Shown here one piece after another: positions 43,659 to 53,032 of a DNA stretch of 64,000 nucleotides (positions are counted from its first letter, which is position 1; each line of letters starts with the position of its first letter). Where the stretch lies: NCBI GenBank assembly GCA_021777055.1, contig JAIQZO010000036.1:62001-126000 (forward strand). The letters are read 5' to 3'. The position numbers and the translations under genes were made by a program. This stretch comes from Candidatus Anammoxibacter sp. (GTDB lineage Bacteria > Planctomycetota > Brocadiia > Brocadiales > Anammoxibacteraceae). The notes under the pieces were generated by a model. That model was not told the origin of the DNA and searched no databases. It saw nothing but the letters and a program-made list of their open reading frames with translations.

Positions 43659-44618
43659 ATGCTGCTAGAAGTTAAAGGCCTTACAAAGCTTTATCCAAAC
43701 CAAAAGAACATCTTTTCAAAATCACATACCTATTCACATGCTGTCAATAAAGTATCATTCACTTTAAATTCTGGCAAAACCTTAAGCCTTGTTGGCGAGA
43801 GTGGATCTGGTAAAACTACAACAGGGAAGATGATTCTAAGACTTGTAGAACCAACTGCAGGCAAAATAGTATTTAATAACATATCTTTACTAGAACTCTC
43901 AAAGAAGAGCATGCTGAAGATGAGGAAAGATATGCAGATCATCTTTCAGGATCCATACGGCTCCCTAAACCCCCGAATGACCATCTGTCAATTAATTAGC
44001 GAAGGGTTTGCAATACACACCAATTTAACTAAAAAAGAACGTATAAAAAGCTCTTCCGAACTACTAGAAATGGTTGGACTTTCTCATCATTATCTAAACC
44101 GTTATCCCCATGAATTTAGCGGTGGTCAAAGGCAAAGAATATCTATTGCACGAGCAATTTCACTAAAACCCAAACTTATTGTTTGTGATGAATCTGTATC
44201 ATCCCTTGATGTATCAGTTAGGGCACAAATTCTAGACCTTTTAAATGACCTTCAGCGCCAATTTAAAATATCATACCTCTTTATTACCCACGATTTAAAC
44301 GTTGCTGCACATATAAGCGACGATATAATAGTAATGTTTGAAGGGAATATTGTAGAAAGAGCAAGAGCTAATGATTTTTTTAAGAATCCATTACATCCAT
44401 ATTCAAAAAGTTTGCTAGCTGCAATTCCAAGCATTAACACGTTTGAAAGAGAAAGAGATCTTGACATTATTTTAAACGATCTACAAAATAAACTAGAAGA
44501 TCAGAACGGATGTCGTTTTTATAACCGTTGCCCAGAGGCGATGGACATTTGCTTAAAGATCACCCCATTGCTAATAGAGATAAATGATAATCATTTTGCT
44601 AGTTGTCACAAATTTTGA
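43659..44618 (+). CDS. Oligopeptide/dipeptide-type ABC transporter ATP-binding protein (OppF/DppF-like)
   Basis: A 319-residue ABC ATPase starting MLLEVKGLTKLYPNQ at 43659; an in-frame start at 43572 adds an unrelated 29 residues. It has Walker A GESGSGKT, the Q-loop FQDPYGSLNPRM, signature FSGGQRQR, Walker B LIVCDESVSSLD and HDLNVA, the pattern of OppF/DppF. The C-terminal oligo_HPY domain is present, with Cys-rich HPYSKSLLAAIPS and a later CRFYNRCP segment. It is the expected partner of the OppD-like protein at 42059, although a receiver gene separates them and no permease genes are nearby. Confidence 0.93.
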   Translation: MLLEVKGLTKLYPNQKNIFSKSHTYSHAVNKVSFTLNSGKTLSLVGESGSGKTTTGKMILRLVEPTAGKIVFNNISLLELSKKSMLKMRKDMQIIFQDPYGSLNPRMTICQLISEGFAIHTNLTKKERIKSSSELLEMVGLSHHYLNRYPHEFSGGQRQRISIARAISLKPKLIVCDESVSSLDVSVRAQILDLLNDLQRQFKISYLFITHDLNVAAHISDDIIVMFEGNIVERARANDFFKNPLHPYSKSLLAAIPSINTFERERDLDIILNDLQNKLEDQNGCRFYNRCPEAMDICLKITPLLIEINDNHFASCHKF

Positions 44619-45023
44619 TGTATAATAGCACAATTAAAAAGAAAGTATGATATCACCACCATGTAAAGGCATGCTTTTTAAATGTGGATAATCTACAAAA
44701 TATTTAAACCGGCCTATTTGCAAGTATCTTGTATCTAGATTTATCTATTTTGGCGGTGCGTTTGCCGCATCATCTTATACTACTTAAGAAGGAAATGGGT
44801 AATTTCTGGACCTTATCTTCATTTTTATCAACTAATAACCATCTATTTTAAGCATAGCATTTAACAGATTACTAAATACAGGCCGATGCTAATCTAAAAG
44901 GATTTCCAAAGATATTGTAATTGGCCATATGTTATATTCGTCTTTTCCGCGCGTAAACGCCAACCTCAACTAAAAATATATGATAATTAGTTTTTATAAT
45001 GATTTATTCAAAGGACACACTAA
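44619..45023. other. Gene-free interval
   Basis: Around 400 bases between the ABC gene and the Nudix gene. A small GC-richer stretch (GGCGGTGCGTTTGCCGC, 44752 on) could pair weakly with itself. Nothing else was recognised. Confidence 0.3.
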
Positions 45024-45767
45024 ATGGTTTACGAATCCATTATTCCTGAAATAAGAGAGTTAAGACGAATAACAACAGAAGCAGATCAAGGAGTGGACCT
45101 CTCAACAGAACATCAAAAAAAGATAATAGACTGGTCAAATGATGGCGATGTATTATCAGGAATTGCTGTTTTGAAGAATAGTGGGAAAGTAATAGAAAGC
45201 CCGAACAAAGACGAACTGCTAAGCGTGGTTGATCAGAAAGGTAATTTATGTTTTAGCGGAAGTAAAAATATATGTTTCCCCAGGTGGCTTTGTCACCTTT
45301 TGGGCATAAGACATCGATGTTCTCATGCAGTAGTCGTCACTTATAACAATTTCATAATATTTCAAAGACGCAGCCGCAAAAAAGATGTTTCGCCTGGAGC
45401 TTTAGACATTTCTGTTGGAGGCCATGTAAAAGATACCAGTACATATGAAGATGCCCTACTTAGTGAAATGTATGAAGAGTTAGGCATAAAAAGAGATGAT
45501 ACATCAAAAATAACGGAAATTTGTTTGTATGAAAACCAATTTTCAGATCCAGAGAGAAACTTTTATAGTGTCGAAGCTAGAAAGGTCTTTGAGGTACAGT
45601 TGAAAGATAGTGCATTTAGTAATATAAGATTTGTTGACAACGAAGTTGCCGGCATATATTTGTGTGATTTAGTAGAGGCAGAAGCTGTACTGAAAAATGA
45701 AACAATTGCAAGCGGCCTGAAGGGTACTTTGCCTCATTACATAGACCGAAAAAGGGAATGCAACTAG
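45024..45767 (+). CDS. Nudix hydrolase (IPP-isomerase-like arrangement)
   Basis: A 247-residue protein. The C-terminal half is a Nudix domain (about 110-230): SHAVVVTYNNFIIFQRRSRK, then SPGALDISVGGHV and the helix LLSEMYEELGI. The Nudix box is close to GX5EX7REUXEEXGU but the first Glu is displaced and the usual Arg is Ser (SEMYEELG), so catalysis needs testing. Nudix proteins cleave nucleoside diphosphates linked to other groups; the extended N-terminus and GALDISVGGHV motif resemble isopentenyl-diphosphate isomerase-type or YfcD-type proteins. Single gene. Confidence 0.78.
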   Translation: MVYESIIPEIRELRRITTEADQGVDLSTEHQKKIIDWSNDGDVLSGIAVLKNSGKVIESPNKDELLSVVDQKGNLCFSGSKNICFPRWLCHLLGIRHRCSHAVVVTYNNFIIFQRRSRKKDVSPGALDISVGGHVKDTSTYEDALLSEMYEELGIKRDDTSKITEICLYENQFSDPERNFYSVEARKVFEVQLKDSAFSNIRFVDNEVAGIYLCDLVEAEAVLKNETIASGLKGTLPHYIDRKRECN

Positions 45768-46031
45768 AAAAAGGCTTATAGTATTAGACTTAAAAGAATC
45801 AGAAATTCGATATTTACAGATTTAGGTGGCGGCTTCGCCGGACCACAACAATAACATTTTGTTATATCGCAATAATATATTTAAACAATATTAGAAAAAT
45901 TTTTTGAAAAAAAAATTATTTTAAATTATACTATTGTCGATAATATTTTATAGAACATATAAAGTAAAAACTTTGTCACTAAATATTAAACCAAACTAGT
46001 TGACATCATTAAAAGAGTATAAGGGGATAAA

Positions 46032-46682
46032 ATGAATATAAAAAGAAATTCTACAATTTTCTTTATTCTTTTGATTACAATTGTTTCATTATCACTTTTC
46101 TCAGGCTGCGCAACTCATAACACGAAAGTAAGCACTCCCAGCCCAGGAAAATTTACGCCAAGACCACCCATGGTTCCACTTGGAATAAATGTGCCTGTTA
46201 CAAATTTACCACCAGTTCCGGAAAATGTAAAGAAATACACTGGAGATCGGCAATGGAAGTATGTGGTTATACACCATAGTGCATCAGGTACAGGTAATGC
46301 CGCGACGTTTGACAAACTTCACCGGGAAAAAAGAGGATGGGTTAACGGTTTGGGGTATGATTTTGTAATTGGTAATGGAAATGGCTCAGGCAATGGTCAG
46401 ATCGAAGTTGGTCCAAGGTGGAAACGTCAAATCGATGGAGCACACGCTGGAGTTAAAGAGTATAACCATTTCGGCATTGGAATATGCCTTGTTGGCAATT
46501 TTGAAGATGAAAAGCCCACACGAAACCAGATATCTTCCCTCTTGAGTCTAATAAAGTACTTTCAAAACCGATATAATATTCCATCTGAAAATGTAATCTT
46601 ACATCGACATGTAAAAACAACTGCATGTCCGGGTGAAAATTTCCCCTATTTTGAAGTCCTTTCGGGAATATATACAAGGTAA
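46032..46682 (+). CDS. N-acetylmuramoyl-L-alanine amidase lipoprotein
   Basis: A 216-residue lipoprotein with signal residues 1-25 (FFILLITIVSLSLFSG then Cys; lipobox FSGC) and a Pro-rich linker. Residues about 70-210 form an amidase_2/PGRP fold: the first zinc His in YVVIHHSASGT, WVNGLGYDFVI, HAGVKEYNHFGIGICLVGNF, and the second His and Cys in ILHRHVKTTACPG. It should cut the bond between muramic acid and the peptide stem, on the cell envelope. This shows that the organism has peptidoglycan-type wall material, as known for anammox planctomycetes. Confidence 0.9.
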   Translation: MNIKRNSTIFFILLITIVSLSLFSGCATHNTKVSTPSPGKFTPRPPMVPLGINVPVTNLPPVPENVKKYTGDRQWKYVVIHHSASGTGNAATFDKLHREKRGWVNGLGYDFVIGNGNGSGNGQIEVGPRWKRQIDGAHAGVKEYNHFGIGICLVGNFEDEKPTRNQISSLLSLIKYFQNRYNIPSENVILHRHVKTTACPGENFPYFEVLSGIYTR

Positions 46683-46707
46683 TCTTAAAACTTTCCATAT
46701 ATATAAT

Positions 46708-47157
46708 CTAATGACCTGTATGCCCAAATCCCCCTTTACCTCTTATTGTGGAGTCAAGTTCAGTAACTTCTACAAGCACTGCTTGTACTACAGGTTGTAT
46801 CACCATTTGGGCGATCCGCATACCCCTTTTTATTTCAAAACATTCATTACCGATATTGTATAAAATCACGCCTATTTCCCCTCTATAATCTCCATCAATA
46901 GTTCCAGGGGAATTAAGGATGCCAATTCTGTTCTTTAATGCTAACCCGCTTCTCGGTCTTACCTGCGCCTCATATCCTACCGGCAAGGCTATAAAAATAC
47001 CTGTCGGTATAAGTTTGATATCACCAGGTTCAAGGATTTCTAACTTTGACACAGCGGCATAAAGATCCATACCACTAGCATAATGGCTCATATACTCGGG
47101 AAGAGGTATATCTTCGCATCCATCTTTCCTCTTAATCTTTAATTCTACTTTATTCAT
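46708..47157 (-). CDS. dut: Deoxyuridine 5'-triphosphate nucleotidohydrolase
   Basis: dUTP to dUMP plus pyrophosphate, keeping uracil out of DNA and feeding dTMP synthesis. All five dUTPase motifs can be read: AAVSKLEI (1), PRSGLALKN (2), [13 protein letters not shown] (3), RIAQMVIQP (4) and GKGGFGHTG (5), with the catalytic Asp in motif 3. The 149 residues fit the homotrimer form. It runs convergently with the amidase gene. Confidence 0.96.
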   Translation of the reverse strand: MNKVELKIKRKDGCEDIPLPEYMSHYASGMDLYAAVSKLEILEPGDIKLIPTGIFIALPVGYEAQVRPRSGLALKNRIGILNSPGTIDGDYRGEIGVILYNIGNECFEIKRGMRIAQMVIQPVVQAVLVEVTELDSTIRGKGGFGHTGH

Positions 47158-47398
47158 AAATTATTTCTTTCAATCACTGTGGAAAAGTCATAAATATTCA
47201 GGTGGGGTATTATTAATGAAAAGGAAAGAAAAATCAAGCTTATATATAAAAATAAAGATTTGTAAGAATACAAAAAAAAGCTGAAAACGTGCTATAATAC
47301 ATATATTGATATATAACACTTTGGCATGCTTTCTTTAATAACCACGAACAAGATTTTTTCTGCTAATGTATTACATATTGAAACTACCTGGTTAAAGA

Positions 47399-48565
47399 AT
47401 GAATAATAAACAAGGATTAAGAGAAGGCTATACAACTGGTACTTGCGCGGCAGGATCTGCTAAAGGTGCAGCATTAGGACTAATAAACGGATTTATACCT
47501 GACCATGTAGAAATTAATACTCCAATTGGAAGAGCAGTTAAACTAAAGCTACAGAAAAAACAGCTGGGAGATAATTACGCAGAGTGCTGTGTTCAAAAAG
47601 ATGCAGGTGATGACCCGGATGTAACAAACAACGCTTTTATATTTTGCAGAATACAAAGAATAAGTGCCAACGATCAAAGCCTGGATATAAAAAAAGGAAA
47701 CACATATTCAAACAACAAACAACAAATTACTGTTGTCGGCGGAAAAGGTGTTGGTGTTGTAACAAAACCAGGTTTACAGGTGGAAGTTGGTTTATCTGCT
47801 ATAAATCCTGTCCCGATGCAGATGATACAAACCGCTGTTCTTGATGTAATCGGGACGAAAGAGTGTAATATTAAAGTTACCATCTCAGTCCCGGACGGTG
47901 AAAGAATTGCGAAGCGAACATTTAATAACCGACTAGGTATTTGTGGAGGGATTTCAATAATAGGCACAACCGGTTTTGTAAGGCCAATGTCCGAAGATGC
48001 TATAAAGACCTCCCTTAAGTGCGAACTGAATGTAGCTAACGCCCTTGGGCATAACAGAGTAGTGCTAGTGCCTGGAAATCTTGCAGAAACCGCAACAAAG
48101 AAATGGTTCGGATTTGCGAAGGAACAAGTCGTCTTAATGAGCAACTTTGTAGGTTATATGTTAAATGCCGCACATAGTCATGGATTTAAAGAAATAATCA
48201 TTGCCGGACATCCGGGAAAATTGGCAAAATTAATTAGAGGTGATTTCAATACACATAGTTCAAACTCAAAGCCAGCAAATGATATTATAGTTAATATTAT
48301 AGAAAAAAGATTAACTAGAAATAGTGTAATTGAAAAAATTAAAGAGTCTACGACAGTGGAAGGTATAATTCAGGAGGTTGAAAAGGCGAAAGAACTTAAC
48401 ATATTTAATAATATTGCCGAAATGGTAAGAGAGGCCGCCTCCGCTTTTCTAAATGATAAACAGGAAATTGGCGTAGTACTTTTTGACATGCAAAAAAAAA
48501 TTATAGGGTACTCAATGAAAGATGAGACAAGAAGAATTTTCTGTAAAACCTATATTTCCCTGTAG
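47399..48565 (+). CDS. cbiD: Cobalt-precorrin-5B C(1)-methyltransferase
   Basis: A step of the oxygen-independent (early cobalt) cobalamin pathway: C1 methylation of cobalt-precorrin-5B with SAM. The 388 residues begin with the signature LREGYTTGTCAAGSAKGAAL, and GGISIIGTTGFVRPMSEDA is intact. No other cbi gene and no recognised cobalamin riboswitch lie near, so B12 genes are scattered in this genome. A methylcorrinoid or B12 enzyme demand is consistent with the suggested lifestyle but is inference. Confidence 0.93.
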   Translation: MNNKQGLREGYTTGTCAAGSAKGAALGLINGFIPDHVEINTPIGRAVKLKLQKKQLGDNYAECCVQKDAGDDPDVTNNAFIFCRIQRISANDQSLDIKKGNTYSNNKQQITVVGGKGVGVVTKPGLQVEVGLSAINPVPMQMIQTAVLDVIGTKECNIKVTISVPDGERIAKRTFNNRLGICGGISIIGTTGFVRPMSEDAIKTSLKCELNVANALGHNRVVLVPGNLAETATKKWFGFAKEQVVLMSNFVGYMLNAAHSHGFKEIIIAGHPGKLAKLIRGDFNTHSSNSKPANDIIVNIIEKRLTRNSVIEKIKESTTVEGIIQEVEKAKELNIFNNIAEMVREAASAFLNDKQEIGVVLFDMQKKIIGYSMKDETRRIFCKTYISL

Positions 48566-48735
48566 CAGTATGATAGGATATTTAAAAAAAATTTATTTAA
48601 AGGAACTTTTACCGTTATTTGTTGTCTAAATTAGTATGTTTTGTATCAATTCTGCACAATTAAGATCTAGTGCATCGCACTTCGTCAAATTAAGGCAGAT
48701 GATATTCTTCTCAATTTAATAAATAAGTATACATC

Positions 48736-49005
48736 ATGTTTGAGCATCACAACACGGACAAAACATTGAAGCAGGAATATCCCTGCCAATGGATCTATAA
48801 AGTTATAGGCAAATGCCAAGATTGCGTAAAAAAAGCAGTAGACGAAATATCTAGAGAGAAAAAGTATACAATTAGCGTCTCAAACAATAGCAAAAATGGT
48901 AAATATTGTTGTTATAATTTGGAACTGACAGTAAAAAGCGAGGAAGAGCGAAACACTATATATACAAAGCTAAAAAACAATGTAGACATAGTGATGGTAC
49001 TATAA
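48736..49005 (+). CDS. DUF493/YbeD-like small protein
   Basis: A protein of 89 residues with the DUF493 pattern: YPCQWIYKVIGKCQD at the start, a GKYCCYNLELTVKSEEER strand-helix block and the end VDIVMVL. E. coli YbeD and relatives are small ferredoxin-like ACT-type proteins of unknown role, often next to lipoate genes; no such neighbour is seen here. Single gene, 170 bases after cbiD. Confidence 0.78.
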   Translation: MFEHHNTDKTLKQEYPCQWIYKVIGKCQDCVKKAVDEISREKKYTISVSNNSKNGKYCCYNLELTVKSEEERNTIYTKLKNNVDIVMVL

Positions 49006-49430
49006 AAAACAATAAAATACAAAAGAAGGATTTCTACAGATTTTCTGTAATGAATTTATAATAAAACAATTGCATTTCGTACTCTTTTTAAGTAAGGTAT
49101 TGTATGTTTTTTTATATATTTACATATGTCATAAGGCTGTAAAACAAACGGCAATTAAGAATATACCACTTTGTGTTTTGATTTATATGGTTAAATTAAT
49201 CTGATTTTAAGATTAAATTCACAATTATTACAATTTTCAGTAGATTTACCATACATTTATATAATGATATTTAAATAAATGCAAGACTGGAATTTCTTTT
49301 TGCCAAATGTTTTTAAACTCGAAAGGAGGATGTCTATATATAATAAATAGTTAATAATTTAAAGAAAAAACCTATTTTTTGTAATTCATGAAAGTAGCTA
49401 TTTTAATTTTAGAAAAAGGAGAAAAAATAT
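49006..49430. other. Upstream region of the PKD-repeat gene
   Basis: A 425-base AT-rich leader. It contains AAAGGAGG at 49321-49328 just before a five-residue frame (MSIYN...), too close to be a normal ribosome site, and the real site AAGGAG (49416-49421), 9 bases before the ATG at 49431. No promoter boxes could be assigned. Confidence 0.4.
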
Positions 49431-52400
49431 ATGAGAAAATTTACGTATTTATACGTAGTTGTCTTGATGGCACTAATGGCTAGTACACTTCATGCCTTTA
49501 CTGTGCCACAAGAGGATTCGATGGTTGAATATTTCTATGTGACTGGACCTAAAGGCGATCCAACGCGCGGAGCAGAGGACCATGTTCAGATTTTGTATAT
49601 TGACGTACCTGGTGACATAACTGACCCACTGGAGATATCAGTGTATGATCCAGATACAGGTGGCTCAATAGATGCAAAACCAAGCCGTAGAAATAAATGG
49701 GACACTAAAACAGAAATATCTATATATGGTTCCAAATTGTTAGACCAAAAACAGTTTGACAGCGAAGGATATGATAAAGAATATTATGTTTTTGGGCCAT
49801 ACGATAAGAGCGATGGAGAACCGGTTGGAAATTATTACAGGTTTGCCATAGAAGTTAAGGCTACTGAAGGTGATGACGCAAACCTTTTTAATGTTAGCAT
49901 ATTACCGAACAGCGCAAAGGTTTTCAGTACTAACATTAGTTTCCGTTTACTACCTGGCAAAGGTGACGATATGTATTTTTACCCTAGAGTGCCTAATGGT
50001 GAATCTAGTGTAACCGTAGAGAATTACGATCTTGATCATAATGGGGGCATAAGCCATCTACACGATACCCTGAACGAAGAAGAGTATCTAATTAAAGACT
50101 CTTTAAGCGGTCAGTGGAAAGAGACCACTATTAATCTTTCATCAACTCAGGATAGGTATCTTCAATACCATATTGTAAAGGGAACTCAAAAAAATGCTCA
50201 CGCAGCATTAAGGATCAAGGACAGCAATGGAAACTTACTTCCTATTTATTTCAGACCTGAAACATTAGTAGTACCACCAGCCCCGGTAGAAGTAACTGGG
50301 GAGCGTCCATGCAACGAACTTACGTTTGATGCGACTAAATCTTTTGATCCGGATAATCAGGCACTTACCTTCTTATGGGATTTTGGTGACGGCACAACTA
50401 GCACAGAACCAATTGTTACACATACATTCCCATCAGGTGGTATGTATAACGTAATGTTAACTGTTAGTGATAACTCTGGTTTAGAGTGTGAAACTTCAGT
50501 AGCTGCACAAAATGTGGATATTAACAGTCCACCTAAGGCGGCTTTATATGCTCCAGACATAGCATGTACTGATCAAACTGTAATGTTTGACGCTAGTGGA
50601 ACAACGGACAATACAATAGATCAGGTAACATACTCATGGAACTTTGGAGACGGTACTACAGGCGAAGGACAGAGCATTGCTAAGTCTTTTGCAAAAGGCG
50701 GAACATACAGGGTTCAATTAATGGTGAACGATAATGCTGATACGGTTTGCAGCCACGACGGAATAACTAAAACCATTAAGATAAACACACCACCTGTTGC
50801 AAATGCCGGTCAGGATATAGATCTTTGTCTGCCAGCAAATGCATCTTACGATGTATCATTCAGAGGAGCAGGTTCAACTGATGCTGACGGTGACGAATTA
50901 ACATATTCATGGGACTTTGGTGATGGCACAACTGGCGATGGAGCCAATGTTTCACATCTATACACCATGAGCGGACAGTATACAGTAAGGCTTGTTGTTA
51001 ACGACAACTCAGAATCTGCATGTAGCATTAGTGATGATACTATTTTAGTTAACTTAAACAAATCTCCTATTGCTGAAGCTGGAGACAATCAGATCACTTG
51101 CACCGGAAATGAAGTAATATTTGACGGTTCAGGGTCATCTGTTGAGCCAGGTGACGTAATTAGTTACAACTGGGATTTTGGTGACGGAGCAACTGCTGTA
51201 GGACAAACAGTTTCTCACGTTTATAACCAGGGTGGAAATTATAAAGCTACCCTTACTGTAGACGATGGAAAAGGTACAAGATGTTCTGTTTCTACAGACT
51301 CTTTAAATGTATCGGTTAACTCACTACCAACCGTAATAATTTCTGCTATTGACACTGCATGTACAGGAGAAACTATTACTTTTGACGCTTCAGGCAGCAG
51401 TGATGATGATGGCGATACAATGTCATATTCATGGGATTTTGGTGACGGTACAACTGGTGAAGGTGCCACCGCATCACACTCATATAGTCAGGGAGGAAAT
51501 TATCCTGTTCTATTAACAGTGGACGATGGAAAAGGTACTCAGTGTTCTACTGTAACTTACAATATTGTTGCTTCTGTTAACGCTCCACCTTTAGTTGATA
51601 TTGTTCCTATCGGTATTGTTTGTACTGGGGATACTGTGATGTTTGACGCATCTGGTACCAGCGATGCAGACGGTGATCCTTTGACATATTCATGGGATTT
51701 TGGTGACGGTACAACTGGTGAAGGCGCTACTGTTTCACACGCATACGGTCAAGGTGGGAATTATAAAGCTGTCCTAACTGTAGATGATGGAAAAGGTACA
51801 AGGTGTTCTGTTGCATCAAGAAGTGTACCTGTCTCAGTTAATACTATACCTTCAGCGATAATTTCTTCAGTGGACCCTGTTTCAACTGGTCAAACAATTA
51901 CTTTTGACGGTTCAGGCAGTGGTGATGCAGATGGTGATTCATTGACATATTCATGGGATTTTGGTGACGGTAGCACAGGTAATGGAGCTACAGCGTCCCA
52001 CGCATATAGTCAAGGTGGAAATTACCCTGTTCTATTAACAGTGGACGACGGAAAAGGTACGCCTTGTTCTGTTGTGAGCTATAATATTGTTGCATCTGTT
52101 AATACGCCACCAGTAATAATATTATCACCAATTGATGTTGTTTGCGTAGGTGATACTGTTATGTTTGACGCATCAGGTACTAGCGATGCAGACGGTGATC
52201 CTTTGACATATTCATGGGATTTTGGTGACGGTAACACAGGCGATGGCCCTACACCTTCCCACACATACAGTCAAGGAGGAACTTATAAAGCTGTCGTAAC
52301 CGTTAATGACGGAAAAGGTACGAGTGGTTCTATTGCATCAAGAAGTATACCTGTAGAGGTAAATACTCAACCTTCTGCTGTACTTTCTTCAATTGATACT

Positions 52401-52922
52401 GTTTGTACAGGTGAAGAAGTTGCTTTCAATGGTTCAGGAAGCGAAGATGCAGATGGAGATGCACTGACATATACATGGGACTTTGGTGACGGCACAGTTA
52501 TTCAAGGCGGTCCTAATGCTTCCCACTCTTACAGCAAAGGCGGTAATTACGTTGTAACGCTTAAAGCAGATGATAACAAAGAGACTTTGTGTTCAACTGC
52601 CACCACAGCAATCAATGTAAAAGTTAACACACCTCCAGTTGCGGATGCAGGACCTAATCTCGTTTGCTGTCTTGAAGAAGAGAGCATATTCGATGGTTCA
52701 GGTTCATTTGATCCGGATGGAGACGCTCTGAGTTATTCTTGGAATTTTGGAGATGGAAACACAGGGCAGGGTGCTAAAGTAACACACGTTTACGAAAAAT
52801 CAGGAACATTTACTGTTACTCTGACTGTAAACGATAATTCTGGCACCAAATGCAGTACAGCTGTAGATTCATTTAGGGCAGATGTAAATGCTAGACCATC
52901 AGCGATTATACAAGTTAAGTAA
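49431..52922 (+). CDS. Secreted protein with ten tandem PKD domains
   Basis: A 1163-residue exported protein. A signal peptide (about 1-23, YLYVVVLMALMASTLHA) precedes a unique domain (about 25-285) and then ten PKD (Ig-like) repeats of about 85-90 residues, each with a DFGDGTT-type strand (first near 318; the last is NFGDGNTGQGAKVTHVY). Almost every repeat has two cysteines, one after the first strand (CTGE/CTGD) and one near the end (KGTRCS/ETLCS). Repeats 5-8 alternate between two types, so a two-domain unit was duplicated. It is probably surface-exposed and adhesive or structural; no catalytic domain or anchoring motif is visible. A strong terminator follows. Confidence 0.9.
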   Translation: MRKFTYLYVVVLMALMASTLHAFTVPQEDSMVEYFYVTGPKGDPTRGAEDHVQILYIDVPGDITDPLEISVYDPDTGGSIDAKPSRRNKWDTKTEISIYGSKLLDQKQFDSEGYDKEYYVFGPYDKSDGEPVGNYYRFAIEVKATEGDDANLFNVSILPNSAKVFSTNISFRLLPGKGDDMYFYPRVPNGESSVTVENYDLDHNGGISHLHDTLNEEEYLIKDSLSGQWKETTINLSSTQDRYLQYHIVKGTQKNAHAALRIKDSNGNLLPIYFRPETLVVPPAPVEVTGERPCNELTFDATKSFDPDNQALTFLWDFGDGTTSTEPIVTHTFPSGGMYNVMLTVSDNSGLECETSVAAQNVDINSPPKAALYAPDIACTDQTVMFDASGTTDNTIDQVTYSWNFGDGTTGEGQSIAKSFAKGGTYRVQLMVNDNADTVCSHDGITKTIKINTPPVANAGQDIDLCLPANASYDVSFRGAGSTDADGDELTYSWDFGDGTTGDGANVSHLYTMSGQYTVRLVVNDNSESACSISDDTILVNLNKSPIAEAGDNQITCTGNEVIFDGSGSSVEPGDVISYNWDFGDGATAVGQTVSHVYNQGGNYKATLTVDDGKGTRCSVSTDSLNVSVNSLPTVIISAIDTACTGETITFDASGSSDDDGDTMSYSWDFGDGTTGEGATASHSYSQGGNYPVLLTVDDGKGTQCSTVTYNIVASVNAPPLVDIVPIGIVCTGDTVMFDASGTSDADGDPLTYSWDFGDGTTGEGATVSHAYGQGGNYKAVLTVDDGKGTRCSVASRSVPVSVNTIPSAIISSVDPVSTGQTITFDGSGSGDADGDSLTYSWDFGDGSTGNGATASHAYSQGGNYPVLLTVDDGKGTPCSVVSYNIVASVNTPPVIILSPIDVVCVGDTVMFDASGTSDADGDPLTYSWDFGDGNTGDGPTPSHTYSQGGTYKAVVTVNDGKGTSGSIASRSIPVEVNTQPSAVLSSIDTVCTGEEVAFNGSGSEDADGDALTYTWDFGDGTVIQGGPNASHSYSKGGNYVVTLKADDNKETLCSTATTAINVKVNTPPVADAGPNLVCCLEEESIFDGSGSFDPDGDALSYSWNFGDGNTGQGAKVTHVYEKSGTFTVTLTVNDNSGTKCSTAVDSFRADVNARPSAIIQVK

Positions 52923-52964
52923 TTAATTGCTTTAACTAATAAGTCGTTTTGGTAAGTTTTATCA

Positions 52965-53005
52965 GGCGCAAGAGGGGATTTATCCTCTCTTGCGCCTTTT
53001 TTTTT
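52965..53005 (+). terminator. Rho-independent terminator of the PKD gene
   Basis: GGCGCAAGAGGGGA - loop - TCCTCTCTTGCGCC, a 14-bp stem with one mismatch (G-U in RNA), followed by nine T. It stands 42 bases after the PKD gene. Confidence 0.95.
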
Positions 53006-53032
53006 ACTCCACTTGAAACTTATATATCAAAA

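Noticed and set aside
47158-47398. Cobalamin riboswitch upstream of cbiD
   Set aside because: No B12 box or the expected paired core could be found.
49321-49349. Leader peptide MSIYN... before the PKD gene
   Set aside because: The Shine-Dalgarno touches the ATG, so it would not initiate normally.
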